From: Bacteroidota bacterium
GTDB taxonomy: Bacteria; Bacteroidota; Bacteroidia; Chitinophagales; Chitinophagaceae
DNA: 53,641 bases
Assembly: GCA_947460175.1 (NCBI GenBank)
Contig: CANHGW010000017.1
Location: 1-53,641, forward strand
Direction: 5' to 3'
Numbering within the stretch: the first letter of the stretch is position 1; each line of letters starts with the position of its first letter. Positions 1 through 8,646 of the stretch are shown piece after piece. The notes under the pieces are model-generated. The model ran no database searches. It had not been told where the DNA came from and worked only from the letters and a program-made list of their open reading frames with translations. The translations under genes and the position numbers were made by a program.

Positions 1-321
1 GCTTTTATGGTTCAGTCCGTCAATGCATTTTATGCGCTTGCATTCACAGTGGGTTTAGTCATGGGTGGCATCCAATCCCTTTCCCGATCTACGTATTCAA
101 AATTACTTCCCCATACGACCGATACAGCTTCTTATTTTAGCTTTTTTGATGTCTGCGATAAAGTGGGTATTGTAATTGGCACTTTATCCTTTGGCCTCAT
201 TGCCGATATGCTAGGAGGTATGCGCAATTCTACACTTGGACTTGTATTTTATTTTATCATTGGATTATTTCTTTTACTGCGATTAAATAAGAAAGACTTG
301 GCTGTGATGAATCAGGCCTAA
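1..321 (+). CDS. UMF1-type MFS transporter, C-terminal end (partial)
   Basis: This is the last 106 residues of a membrane transporter whose start lies outside the window; the frame is open from base 1. It is strongly hydrophobic, with about three membrane segments. The motif GGIQSLSRSTYSKLLP matches the loop typical of UMF1/Atg22-like members of the major facilitator superfamily, followed by two helices and a short basic tail ending LNKKDLAVMNQA. The substrate cannot be inferred. The family call rests on that loop and the hydrophobic pattern. Confidence 0.82.
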   Translation, partial: AFMVQSVNAFYALAFTVGLVMGGIQSLSRSTYSKLLPHTTDTASYFSFFDVCDKVGIVIGTLSFGLIADMLGGMRNSTLGLVFYFIIGLFLLLRLNKKDLAVMNQA

Positions 322-371
322 ATTAATATATTCGATTAGCAATAAAAATGGGATGCTTCATTTTACTTGAT

Positions 372-379
372 TATTTTTG
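372..379 (+). promoter_or_regulatory. -7 box TATTTTTG, five bases before the hydrolase start
   Basis: A perfect match to the Bacteroidota -7 consensus TAnnTTTG. The ATG at 385 begins where the transcript would be expected to start, so the mRNA may be leaderless. No clear -33 TTG was found at the right distance. Confidence 0.45.
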
Positions 380-384
380 TGATT

Positions 385-1224
385 ATGAAATTACATACAA
401 TCAATACTGGATTATTCAAACTCGATGGCGGTGCTATGCATGGTGTGGTGCCTAAAAGCATGTGGAACAAAGTAAATGTAGCCGATGAAAATAATATGTG
501 CTCGTGGGCCATGCGTTGTATGCTGGTAGAAGATGGAGATCGTTTGATTTTGATTGACACAGGCATGGGAAACAAACAAGATGAAAAGTTTTTCAGTTTT
601 TTCCAACCCCATGGTGATGATACGCTTGAAAAATCGATTGGTAATTTAGGATTCTCTACCGATGACATTACAGATGTTTTTCTTACTCATCTTCACTTTG
701 ACCATTGTGGCGGGGCCATCAAGCGTGAAAATGACAAACTTATTCCAGCATTCAAAAATGCTACTTATTGGAGCAATGAATCCCATTGGAACTCAGCATT
801 AAAACCAAATGTGCGTGAAAAAGCTTCATTTCTGAAAGAAAATATTTTACCTATTCAAGAAAGTGGTCAATTGAAATTCATTGATGAAAAAGACGGGATT
901 TCTTTTACAGACCATATGGATATTTATTTTGTAAATGGGCATACCGATTCAATGATGTTACCATTGATTAAATCTAATGAAACTTCCATCCTCTTTTGCG
1001 CAGACTTAGTTCCATCTATGGCACATATTTCTCTTCCATGGGTGATGGGATATGATATGCGACCACTAAACACATTATCTGAAAAAGAGAAAATGTTTCA
1101 ATTGGCAATTGAAAACAACTGGCTGCTATTTTTTGAACATGACCTAAATAATGAAGCATGTTCACTTATACAAACAGACAGAGGAATCAGGCATCAAGAT
1201 GTCATTAAAATCATTGAGTTATAA
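385..1224 (+). CDS. Metallo-beta-lactamase-fold hydrolase
   Basis: A 279-residue soluble protein with the complete metal-binding set of the metallo-beta-lactamase fold: HLHFDHCGG (ligands of both metals), a GHT motif (third His), ADLVPS (bridging Asp) and FEHD near the end. The family includes lactonases and other hydrolases, so the substrate is unknown. There is no signal peptide, so it is probably cytoplasmic. The ATG at 385 starts MKLHTINTGLF, where this family normally begins. An in-frame TTG at 367 is less likely because it lies upstream of the -7 box. Confidence 0.88.
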   Translation: MKLHTINTGLFKLDGGAMHGVVPKSMWNKVNVADENNMCSWAMRCMLVEDGDRLILIDTGMGNKQDEKFFSFFQPHGDDTLEKSIGNLGFSTDDITDVFLTHLHFDHCGGAIKRENDKLIPAFKNATYWSNESHWNSALKPNVREKASFLKENILPIQESGQLKFIDEKDGISFTDHMDIYFVNGHTDSMMLPLIKSNETSILFCADLVPSMAHISLPWVMGYDMRPLNTLSEKEKMFQLAIENNWLLFFEHDLNNEACSLIQTDRGIRHQDVIKIIEL

Positions 1225-1235
1225 TGACTATTGAG

Positions 1236-1673
1236 TTAGCCAATAATCTCAACCAATTCAATTTCAAACGTAAGGTCTTTTCCAGCTAAAGGATGATTAC
1301 CATCAAGTACAAAAGTACCTTCCTTGATTTCTGTAATCGTAACTGGCAATTGATTGCCTTCGGGATCGCTCAAATGCAACATCATTCCAATACTAGGCTC
1401 ACCTAAATCAGGAGGAAATTGATCCAACGGGAATTCAATAATCATTTGATCATTCAACGGTCCATAGCCTTCCATAAATGGTATATCTACAACTTTTTTA
1501 TCGCCAATTTTCATTTCCAATACACCATTATCGAATCCAAATATAACCATACCATCACCTACTCTAAATTCCAATGGTTCTCTTCCTTCTGAAGAATCAA
1601 AAATAGACCCATCGGTAGTGAGGGTTCCTTTGTAATGTACTTTGACAGTATCGCCTTTTTTAACTTGTTGCAT
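1236..1673 (-). CDS. FKBP-type peptidyl-prolyl isomerase, SlyD-like
   Basis: A 145-residue protein with an FKBP half-domain (KGDTVKVHYKGTL, then GSIFDSSEGREPLEF) and an inserted IF domain, the arrangement of SlyD-type isomerase/chaperones. The sequence NHPLAGKDLTFEIELVEI near the end is the typical return into the FKBP fold. It lacks the His-rich metal-binding tail of E. coli SlyD. It catalyses proline isomerisation and has holdase activity in the cytoplasm. It lies 50 bases downstream of the dus gene on the same strand and may be co-transcribed with it. Confidence 0.93.
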   Translation of the reverse strand: MQQVKKGDTVKVHYKGTLTTDGSIFDSSEGREPLEFRVGDGMVIFGFDNGVLEMKIGDKKVVDIPFMEGYGPLNDQMIIEFPLDQFPPDLGEPSIGMMLHLSDPEGNQLPVTITEIKEGTFVLDGNHPLAGKDLTFEIELVEIIG

Positions 1674-1723
1674 TTAATTTTTTTATGGGAGCGAAGATAA
1701 ATATTAATTTAAGAGAAAAAGGA

Positions 1724-2716
1724 TTATACGATTTCTTTTATTGAATAAGTTTCAATCATTTGTTCAAACACTTCATTTATTTCTGCTAATGTATGGGCAT
1801 GCACTAGTATATGCCTGAATTCCTTTATGTTTGGAAAGCCCTTTAAATAATTGGCATAATGACGTCTCATTTCAAGTATCCCCAAGGTATCACCCTTCCA
1901 TTTCATAGAAAATAAAAGATGACGTTTACATACATCCACTCGATCTTGAATCCCCGGCAATTGAAGCGTTTCTCCTGTTTTTACATAATGTTTCACTTGA
2001 TTAAAAAACCAAGGATTCCCGATGGCAGCTCTGCCTATCATTACACCATCAACACCATATCTATTTTTATATTCCAATGCCTTCTCAGGTGTATCTATAT
2101 CTCCATTTCCAAAAATTGGTATTTTGATTCTAGGGTTATTCTTGACTTTTGCTATTAATGACCAATCGGCATGACCTTTATACATTTGTGTACGTGTACG
2201 ACCATGGATTGAAAGCGCTTGTATTCCAATATCTTGCAGCCGTTCTGCTACATCTTCTATATTTTTTGTTTGCTCATCCCAACCTAATCTTGTTTTAACT
2301 GTAACTGGAATTTTTACGGCATCCACTACAGCTTTGGTCAATGATACCATTTTGGGTACATCTTTTAATATACCAGCACCAGCTCCTTTACAAACTACTT
2401 TTTTTACCGGACAACCAAAATTAATATCTAATAAATCGGGACCAGTTGATTCTACAATTCTTGCAGAAAGTGTCATGGCCTCTTCATCTCCCCCAAAAAT
2501 TTGTATTCCAATGGGTCTTTCATAGTCAAAAATATCGAGTTTCTGTCTGCTTTTGATCGCATCTCTAATAAGTCCTTCACTACTTATAAACTCAGTATAC
2601 ATCAAGTCTGCACCATTTTCTTTACACACGGCTCTGAAGGGTGGATCACTCACATCTTCCATAGGAGCAAGGAGTAACGGGAAGTCTGGCAACTCAATTT
2701 GTCCAATTTTGACCAT
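1724..2716 (-). CDS. dusB: tRNA-dihydrouridine synthase
   Basis: A 330-residue flavoenzyme that reduces uridine to dihydrouridine in tRNA. The N-terminus has the FMN-site signature LLLAPMEDVSDPPFR. DINFGCPVKKVVCKGAGAG carries the catalytic Cys and substrate loop, and GNGDIDTPEKALEY with GVMIGRAAIGNPW forms the phosphate-binding end of the TIM barrel. I chose the ATG at 2714-2716 (MVKIGQIELPDFP); an upstream in-frame TTG would add 11 poorly conserved residues. The exact Dus subgroup is inferred. Confidence 0.93.
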   Translation of the reverse strand: MVKIGQIELPDFPLLLAPMEDVSDPPFRAVCKENGADLMYTEFISSEGLIRDAIKSRQKLDIFDYERPIGIQIFGGDEEAMTLSARIVESTGPDLLDINFGCPVKKVVCKGAGAGILKDVPKMVSLTKAVVDAVKIPVTVKTRLGWDEQTKNIEDVAERLQDIGIQALSIHGRTRTQMYKGHADWSLIAKVKNNPRIKIPIFGNGDIDTPEKALEYKNRYGVDGVMIGRAAIGNPWFFNQVKHYVKTGETLQLPGIQDRVDVCKRHLLFSMKWKGDTLGILEMRRHYANYLKGFPNIKEFRHILVHAHTLAEINEVFEQMIETYSIKEIV

Positions 2717-2799
2717 ATGGCAAATGTACAACGAACGATGTATTCTCAAGTATACTACATATATAAGAAAATGACATTAACTAAATACTTATAAGCCAC

Positions 2800-2832
2800 T
2801 TGTACTTTATTTACAAAAAAAACTAAACTTTG
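2800..2832 (+). promoter_or_regulatory. Bacteroidota-type promoter for the DUF937-OmpA gene
   Basis: A TTG at 2800-2802 is followed 21 bases later by TAAACTTTG at 2824-2832, close to the -33/-7 pattern (the -7 box has one extra base). The start codon is 34 bases downstream. Confidence 0.45.
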
Positions 2833-2866
2833 CAAAAATAGCTTAAAAAAAACAAATTTTAAAAAC

Positions 2867-4216
2867 ATGAGCAATCTACTAAACTCAATCAAAGACCTTG
2901 CTACTAATGAACTAGTATCAAAAGTTGCTTCTTCACTTGGTGAAAACGAAGGAACAGTTTCTAAAGGACTTACAAGTATAATCCCTACTATCTTAAGTGG
3001 TGTAATGAATACTTCATCTTCAAACCATTCAGTATTGGGTGATCTTCTCTCTGTTGCTGGAAAAGACAACAATATGATAGGTAACATCATTGGTGGTCTT
3101 ACATCAGGTTCTAACGATGGTGATGGAAATATCGGAGGAAGTATTATCAATATGATCTTTGGCAACAAATCTGATGCGATCTCTAACATCATTTCAAATG
3201 TTTCAGGTATGAAATCTGGTTCAAGTAATTCATTAATGAGCATAGGAGCTTCGTTAGTTGCTTCTTTCTTAGGAAAGAAAATGATTGGTGAAGGGTTAAA
3301 TATAGGTGGTATTATGAATTGGTTGGGAGGTCACAAAAATGAGATCAATAGTGCTTTGCCATCAGGATTCTCTTCATTAATGGGTGGTGATATGTCAAAC
3401 TTGACATCATCTGCTAGCAATGCGACTTCAAAAACAGCTAAAATGGCTACTGAAGCTATCAGCCAAGAAAAAGATGGTGGCATGAAATGGTTAATCCCAG
3501 TTATATTATTAGGTCTTTTAGGTGTTGGTATTTGGTATTGGATGAAAGGTTGCAATAAAGATGAATCATCTATGAAAGATGAAACAACTGCAATCCTTGA
3601 TTCTGCTGGAAATTCAATAAGTAATGCAGCTAATGTAGCTGCAAATGAAATAGATAACATGACTGATAGTGCTAAAGCTGCAGTATCAAATGGTGCAACT
3701 GCACTTGCAGGTAAATTAGATGAAGCAGGAAATTGGATCGCAAGCAAAGGAGAACCAATCAAAATTAAATTGGACAATGGTATAGAAATCGATGCGACTA
3801 AAGGATCATTGGAAGATAAATTATTTTCATTCATCAAAGACCCAGCTTCTGTAGCAGGTAAAGATGTATGGTTCAACTTTGAAGAGTTATTATTTGAAAC
3901 AGGAAAATCTACGTTGAAAGCATCATCAGCAAAACAACTTGAGAATGCTGTAGCTATTTTAAAAGCATACCCTGCGGTAAAAGTAAAATTAGGCGGATAT
4001 ACTGATAATTCAGGCGATTCATTAGCTAATGTAAAATTATCTGATGCTCGTGCTAAAACTGTATACAATCAACTATTGAATAAAGGTGTTGCAAAAACAT
4101 CCTTTGATGAAAAAGCATTTGAAGGATACGGGCCTCAATTCCCAATCGGTGACAATAACACACCAGAAGGAAAAGCACAAAACCGTAGAATTTCAATTAG
4201 CGTAAGAGCTAAATAA
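2867..4216 (+). CDS. DUF937 / transmembrane / OmpA-like peptidoglycan-binding protein
   Basis: A 449-residue protein in three parts. Residues 1-185 are a Gly/Ser/Asn-rich DUF937 region (MSNLLNSIKDLATNELVSKV). Residues 206-228 form one membrane helix (MKWLIPVILLGLLGVGIWYW). From about residue 340 to the end there is an OmpA-like domain with VWFNFEELLFETGKSTL, GGYTDNSGD, LSDARAKTVYNQL and AQNRRISISV; the Asp and Arg of the peptidoglycan-binding site are present. There is no signal peptide, so the DUF937 part should be cytoplasmic and the OmpA part periplasmic. It probably anchors the inner membrane to the cell wall; the role of DUF937 is unknown. A strong terminator follows. Confidence 0.88.
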   Translation: MSNLLNSIKDLATNELVSKVASSLGENEGTVSKGLTSIIPTILSGVMNTSSSNHSVLGDLLSVAGKDNNMIGNIIGGLTSGSNDGDGNIGGSIINMIFGNKSDAISNIISNVSGMKSGSSNSLMSIGASLVASFLGKKMIGEGLNIGGIMNWLGGHKNEINSALPSGFSSLMGGDMSNLTSSASNATSKTAKMATEAISQEKDGGMKWLIPVILLGLLGVGIWYWMKGCNKDESSMKDETTAILDSAGNSISNAANVAANEIDNMTDSAKAAVSNGATALAGKLDEAGNWIASKGEPIKIKLDNGIEIDATKGSLEDKLFSFIKDPASVAGKDVWFNFEELLFETGKSTLKASSAKQLENAVAILKAYPAVKVKLGGYTDNSGDSLANVKLSDARAKTVYNQLLNKGVAKTSFDEKAFEGYGPQFPIGDNNTPEGKAQNRRISISVRAK

Positions 4217-4232
4217 TTTTAACATATAATGT

Positions 4233-4265
4233 AAAATGGGCTTTCTAAGAAAGCCCATTTTTTAT
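4233..4265 (+). terminator. Rho-independent terminator after the DUF937-OmpA gene
   Basis: A perfect 12-bp stem (AAAATGGGCTTT with its complement), a five-base loop and a T-rich tail, 16 bases after the stop codon. Being A-rich on the left side, it may also work in the other direction. Confidence 0.9.
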
Positions 4266-4290
4266 TTGTTCAATAATGATATAAAAATTA

Positions 4291-4320
4291 AAAAAGGTGA
4301 TTCATAAGAATCACCTTTTT
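4291..4320 (-). terminator. Rho-independent terminator of the cysteine-rich gene
   Basis: A perfect 12-bp stem (AAAAAGGTGATT with its complement) and a six-base loop. On the minus strand the stem is followed by a T-run, 20 bases beyond the stop codon at 4340. Confidence 0.9.
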
Positions 4321-4339
4321 ATATAAATAAATAATTTAA

Positions 4340-4657
4340 TTATTTAGTTTGTGCTGGTTTTGCATCTTGTGCAGGCGCTACTGATACATTCTTGTTTTGG
4401 CAACAAGATTTTCCAGTTGTACCTTTTGCACAATGGCTTGTACCAGTTGCTGTAGCTGCTACAGTACCATCTGCATTTACAGCCGCATGAGTTTCTCCAC
4501 CTTTCTTGCAACATGATTTACCACCTGGAGCATCTTTGCTACATGCTTTTGTTTCAGTTTTATTTGCACATGAAGCTTTGTCTTTACAACATTTTTTGTC
4601 GGCATACATTGTACCTGCTACAAACAAAGTCAATGCTACTAATACTATCTTTTTCAT
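4340..4657 (-). CDS. Small exported cysteine-rich protein
   Basis: A 105-residue protein with a clear signal peptide (MKKIVLVALTLFVAGTMYA) and a mature part with ten cysteines, arranged as KKCCK, SCA, ACSK, KSCCKK, HCAKG and KSCCQN, between Lys-, Ala- and Thr-rich stretches. The repeated CC pairs and one His suggest metal binding outside the cytoplasm, but no named family was recognised. I chose the ATG at 4655-4657; an in-frame TTG further up would spoil the signal peptide. It has its own terminator and its promoter faces the EamA gene. The function is unknown. Confidence 0.8.
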   Translation of the reverse strand: MKKIVLVALTLFVAGTMYADKKCCKDKASCANKTETKACSKDAPGGKSCCKKGGETHAAVNADGTVAATATGTSHCAKGTTGKSCCQNKNVSVAPAQDAKPAQTK

Positions 4658-4781
4658 TTTTTTTAATTTTTGTTTCAACAAAGTTATGCATTATTTTGAT
4701 TTCAACCTTATTTTGATAACAATTTAACATTGTTGATTTTTTTCGGATTTATTAAGTTAAATATGTTCCTTTACATCTTTT

Positions 4782-5672
4782 TTGGATAGATCAGCATTAC
4801 ATACTAAAGGGCTTTGGGCACTTGCAGCCATTTCATTTTTTTGGGGAACCACTTGGTTTGTCTCCAAGTTAACCATTGCTGAAATCCCTCCCTTGCAACT
4901 CACAGGCTATCGGCAAAGCTTAGCTGGTTTACTTTTGATATTATTTCATTATTTCAAATCCAAATCATGGCCGACCTTCAAAGAAATTGGGTTTCATCTC
5001 ATTCTCGGATTTCTTTTTTTTACTTGTAGCAATGGACTTACTACGTTTGCCATCAAATATATTCCTTCTTTTCTAGGGGCTCTTATTGGTTGCTTGATGC
5101 CTTTTGTGATGATATTAGCTAATTTTGTTTTTTACAAAGAAAAAGTCAAACCAATCGTCTTATTAGCTTTATTGATTGGATTTGGAGGTGTCGCCATTAT
5201 TTTACTTTCATTTAATAAAGAAATAGAAGCCGGCGGCAACTTTCTTTTTGGTGTACTAATTACATTATTATCGGTATTCACTTGGACCTGCGGTACCTTA
5301 ATATCCACTAAAAATAAACTTAATATTAATCCATTTCAAGGTATAGGATGGCAAATGCTTTTGGGTGGTATTATGCTATATATTTCGTCCATATTGATCG
5401 AGCATCAAGTTCCGGTTTCTAGTATTTCGTTCAAAGCATGGGGCTACTTTTTCTACCTAACTGCGATAGGTTCTATTTTTTGTTTTGTATGCTATTTATT
5501 TGCCTTAAAAACGCTTCCACTAAGTCTTGTTTCAATATATGTATACATTAATCCAATGGTTGCATTGGGGTTGGGCATGCTCATTTTACATGAAAAAGTA
5601 ACACCACAAATTGTACTTGGTGCATTCATCACCTTTTTGGGAATCTATTTGGTAAAAAGGTATTCGAGATAG
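4782..5672 (+). CDS. EamA/DMT-family transporter
   Basis: A 296-residue inner-membrane protein with ten predicted helices in two EamA repeats (first begins GLWALAAISFFWGTTWFVSK, second near residue 150). The family exports amino acids, metabolites or drugs; the substrate is not predictable here. No ATG occurs before the first helix, so translation probably starts at the TTG at 4782, which puts ten residues before the membrane segment. The stretch upstream has no obvious -7 box. Confidence 0.88.
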   Translation: MDRSALHTKGLWALAAISFFWGTTWFVSKLTIAEIPPLQLTGYRQSLAGLLLILFHYFKSKSWPTFKEIGFHLILGFLFFTCSNGLTTFAIKYIPSFLGALIGCLMPFVMILANFVFYKEKVKPIVLLALLIGFGGVAIILLSFNKEIEAGGNFLFGVLITLLSVFTWTCGTLISTKNKLNINPFQGIGWQMLLGGIMLYISSILIEHQVPVSSISFKAWGYFFYLTAIGSIFCFVCYLFALKTLPLSLVSIYVYINPMVALGLGMLILHEKVTPQIVLGAFITFLGIYLVKRYSR

Positions 5673-5863
5673 TAAATGCATATGTTGACTGACAGAATTT
5701 ACTCGAATAAAATATTCTTAATGAAAATATGTCCAAACAATTTACTAGAAATAACCTTAGCTGTCCACATGTCTGAAAATATGTCCGATAGAGGCGTATT
5801 GGCACATTAAATGATAAGTAGAGGTGAAATCAAACATTTTTTAACTAAAAATCAATATAAAAC
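5673..5863. promoter_or_regulatory. groES upstream region with a 13-bp direct repeat
   Basis: This gap contains two copies of TGAAAATATGTCC, at 5722-5734 and 5774-5786, exactly 52 bases apart (about five helical turns). No CIRCE inverted repeat (the HrcA operator) and no clear TAnnTTTG box were found. The repeats could be sites for an unidentified heat-shock regulator; that is inference. Confidence 0.4.
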
Positions 5864-6154
5864 ATGGCAAAGAAAACTTCATCTATCAACATTACGCCTT
5901 TACACGACCGCGTAATCGTGAAAGCAGCCGAAGCAGAAACGAAAACTGCAGGTGGAATCATCATCCCTGATACAGCAAAAGAAAAACCACAACGTGGAAC
6001 TGTAATGGCAGTAGGAACAGGCAAAAAAGACGAACCAATGACAGTAAAAGCAGGCGACACAGTCCTTTATGGCAAATATGCTGGTACTGAAATCAACATT
6101 GAAGGTCAAGACTTGTTGATTATGCGCGAAAGCGATTTATTAGCAATTATATAA
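5864..6154 (+). CDS. groES: Co-chaperonin GroES
   Basis: A 96-residue GroES, the lid of the GroEL folding chamber in the cytoplasm. It has the typical start [20 protein letters not shown], the mobile loop [16 protein letters not shown] that binds GroEL, and the end [28 protein letters not shown]. Length is normal. It is followed 69 bases later by groEL in the usual operon. Confidence 0.98.
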   Translation: MAKKTSSINITPLHDRVIVKAAEAETKTAGGIIIPDTAKEKPQRGTVMAVGTGKKDEPMTVKAGDTVLYGKYAGTEINIEGQDLLIMRESDLLAII

Positions 6155-6172
6155 TTTTTAATAAAATAGTTT

Positions 6173-6216
6173 ATTAACTCATTCTCAAATTTTCAAATTA
6201 ACTCATTCTCAAATTT
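6173..6216 (+). repeat. 20-bp perfect tandem repeat between groES and groEL
   Basis: The same 20 bases (ATTAACTCATTCTCAAATTT) occur at 6173-6192 and 6197-6216, a 24-base period. The second copy ends seven bases before the groEL start, so the repeat makes up most of the groEL leader. Confidence 0.9.
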
Positions 6217-6220
6217 ATAA

Positions 6221-7858
<1,638 letters not shown>

Positions 7859-7900
7859 TACAAGTAGAAAGTACTTAGTAAAAAGTATAAAGAAATACAG

Positions 7901-7929
7901 AAACCGCTTCGAAAGAGGCGGTTTTTTTT
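7901..7929 (+). terminator. Rho-independent terminator of groES-groEL
   Basis: A ten-base-pair stem (AAACCGCTTC with GAGGCGGTTT, one G-U pair) closed by a GAAA tetraloop and followed by eight T in a row. Confidence 0.93.
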
Positions 7930-7940
7930 AACCAAAATTA

Positions 7941-7983
7941 CTCGTTGGGATTTGAGAAACGAAAATTCTATCACGTTAGTTGA
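7941..7983 (+). repeat. 43-bp dispersed repeat, copy A
   Basis: This stretch is 37/43 identical to the reverse complement of 26464-26506, and weaker similarity continues a few bases upstream. It lies between the groEL terminator and the Uma2 gene and may hold part of that gene's promoter. Confidence 0.75.
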
Positions 7984-8005
7984 GTTTAATTCTTAAATAA
8001 AATAG

Positions 8006-8013
8006 TATTTTTA
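8006..8013 (+). promoter_or_regulatory. Likely -7 box (TATTTTTA) of the Uma2 gene
   Basis: A seven-of-eight match to TAnnTTTG, five bases before the ATG at 8019. If real, the transcript would be leaderless or nearly so. Confidence 0.35.
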
Positions 8014-8018
8014 CAACT

Positions 8019-8606
8019 ATGATTACGGATTTTAATCAACTCGATTTAACAAAGCAATATTCTTATGCAGATTATCTGACTTGGAAATTCACGGATAGAG
8101 TTGAATTGATCAGAGGTTGGATAAAAAAAATGTCGCCTGCACCATCAAGTTATCATCAAGTCGTTTCGGGTAATTTATCTTTTCACATTCAAAAATATCT
8201 TTATAAAAAAGAATGTAAAGTATTTGTTGCTCCATTTGATGTGAGACTAATCAATACGAAAAAAAGTAGTGACGATAATATTGTGTACACCGTAGTGCAA
8301 CCTGATATCTGTATAATATGCGATAAAAATAAAATAGATAAAAGAGGTTGTGTAGGCGCTCCTGATTTGGTAATAGAAATCGTGAGTAAAGGCAATACAA
8401 AATATGAAATGGAAACGAAGTTTGAATTGTACGAAGAAGCCGGAGTGCTTGAGTATTGGATAGTGGGGCTTGGCGACGAAACCACTACTGTCTTTGATTT
8501 GAAAGAAAACAAATTTCAGTTTCGAAAAATCTATTCCAACGACGATAAAGTACCAATGGGCATTTTTACTGATTTTAGTATGGATATGACAGAAGTGTTT
8601 GAATGA
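8019..8606 (+). CDS. Uma2-family (PD-(D/E)XK-fold) putative endonuclease
   Basis: A 195-residue protein of the Uma2 family (formerly DUF820). It has the typical order: an N-terminal ELIRGWIKKMSPAPSSYHQ block, VVQPDICIICDKN (active-site Asp), GAPDLVIEIVSKG (active-site Glu) and YEEAGVLEYWIVG. These match the PD-(D/E)XK nuclease core. The biological role of Uma2 proteins is not established, although they are numerous in some Bacteroidota and cyanobacteria. The gene stands alone after the groEL terminator and next to a dispersed repeat, consistent with a mobile accessory gene. Confidence 0.88.
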   Translation: MITDFNQLDLTKQYSYADYLTWKFTDRVELIRGWIKKMSPAPSSYHQVVSGNLSFHIQKYLYKKECKVFVAPFDVRLINTKKSSDDNIVYTVVQPDICIICDKNKIDKRGCVGAPDLVIEIVSKGNTKYEMETKFELYEEAGVLEYWIVGLGDETTTVFDLKENKFQFRKIYSNDDKVPMGIFTDFSMDMTEVFE

Positions 8607-8646
8607 TAAATGCTTTTCTTACTTGTAAGAAAAATATTTAGTTTTC

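Noticed and set aside
2755..3243. Second antisense open frame over the start of the same gene
   Set aside because: Covers the promoter and N-terminus of a real gene; Pro/Leu/Ile-rich translation without family features.
3331..4068. Long open frame opposite the DUF937-OmpA gene (245 codons, minus strand)
   Set aside because: It lies wholly within a well-supported gene in the other direction. Its Ser/Ala/Asn-rich sequence is the expected mirror of that low-complexity gene, and no domain is recognisable.
5685..5713. E. coli-type promoter TTGACT - 17 bases - TAAAAT before groES
   Set aside because: Bacteroidota sigma factors use a different consensus; in DNA this AT-rich such matches are expected by chance.
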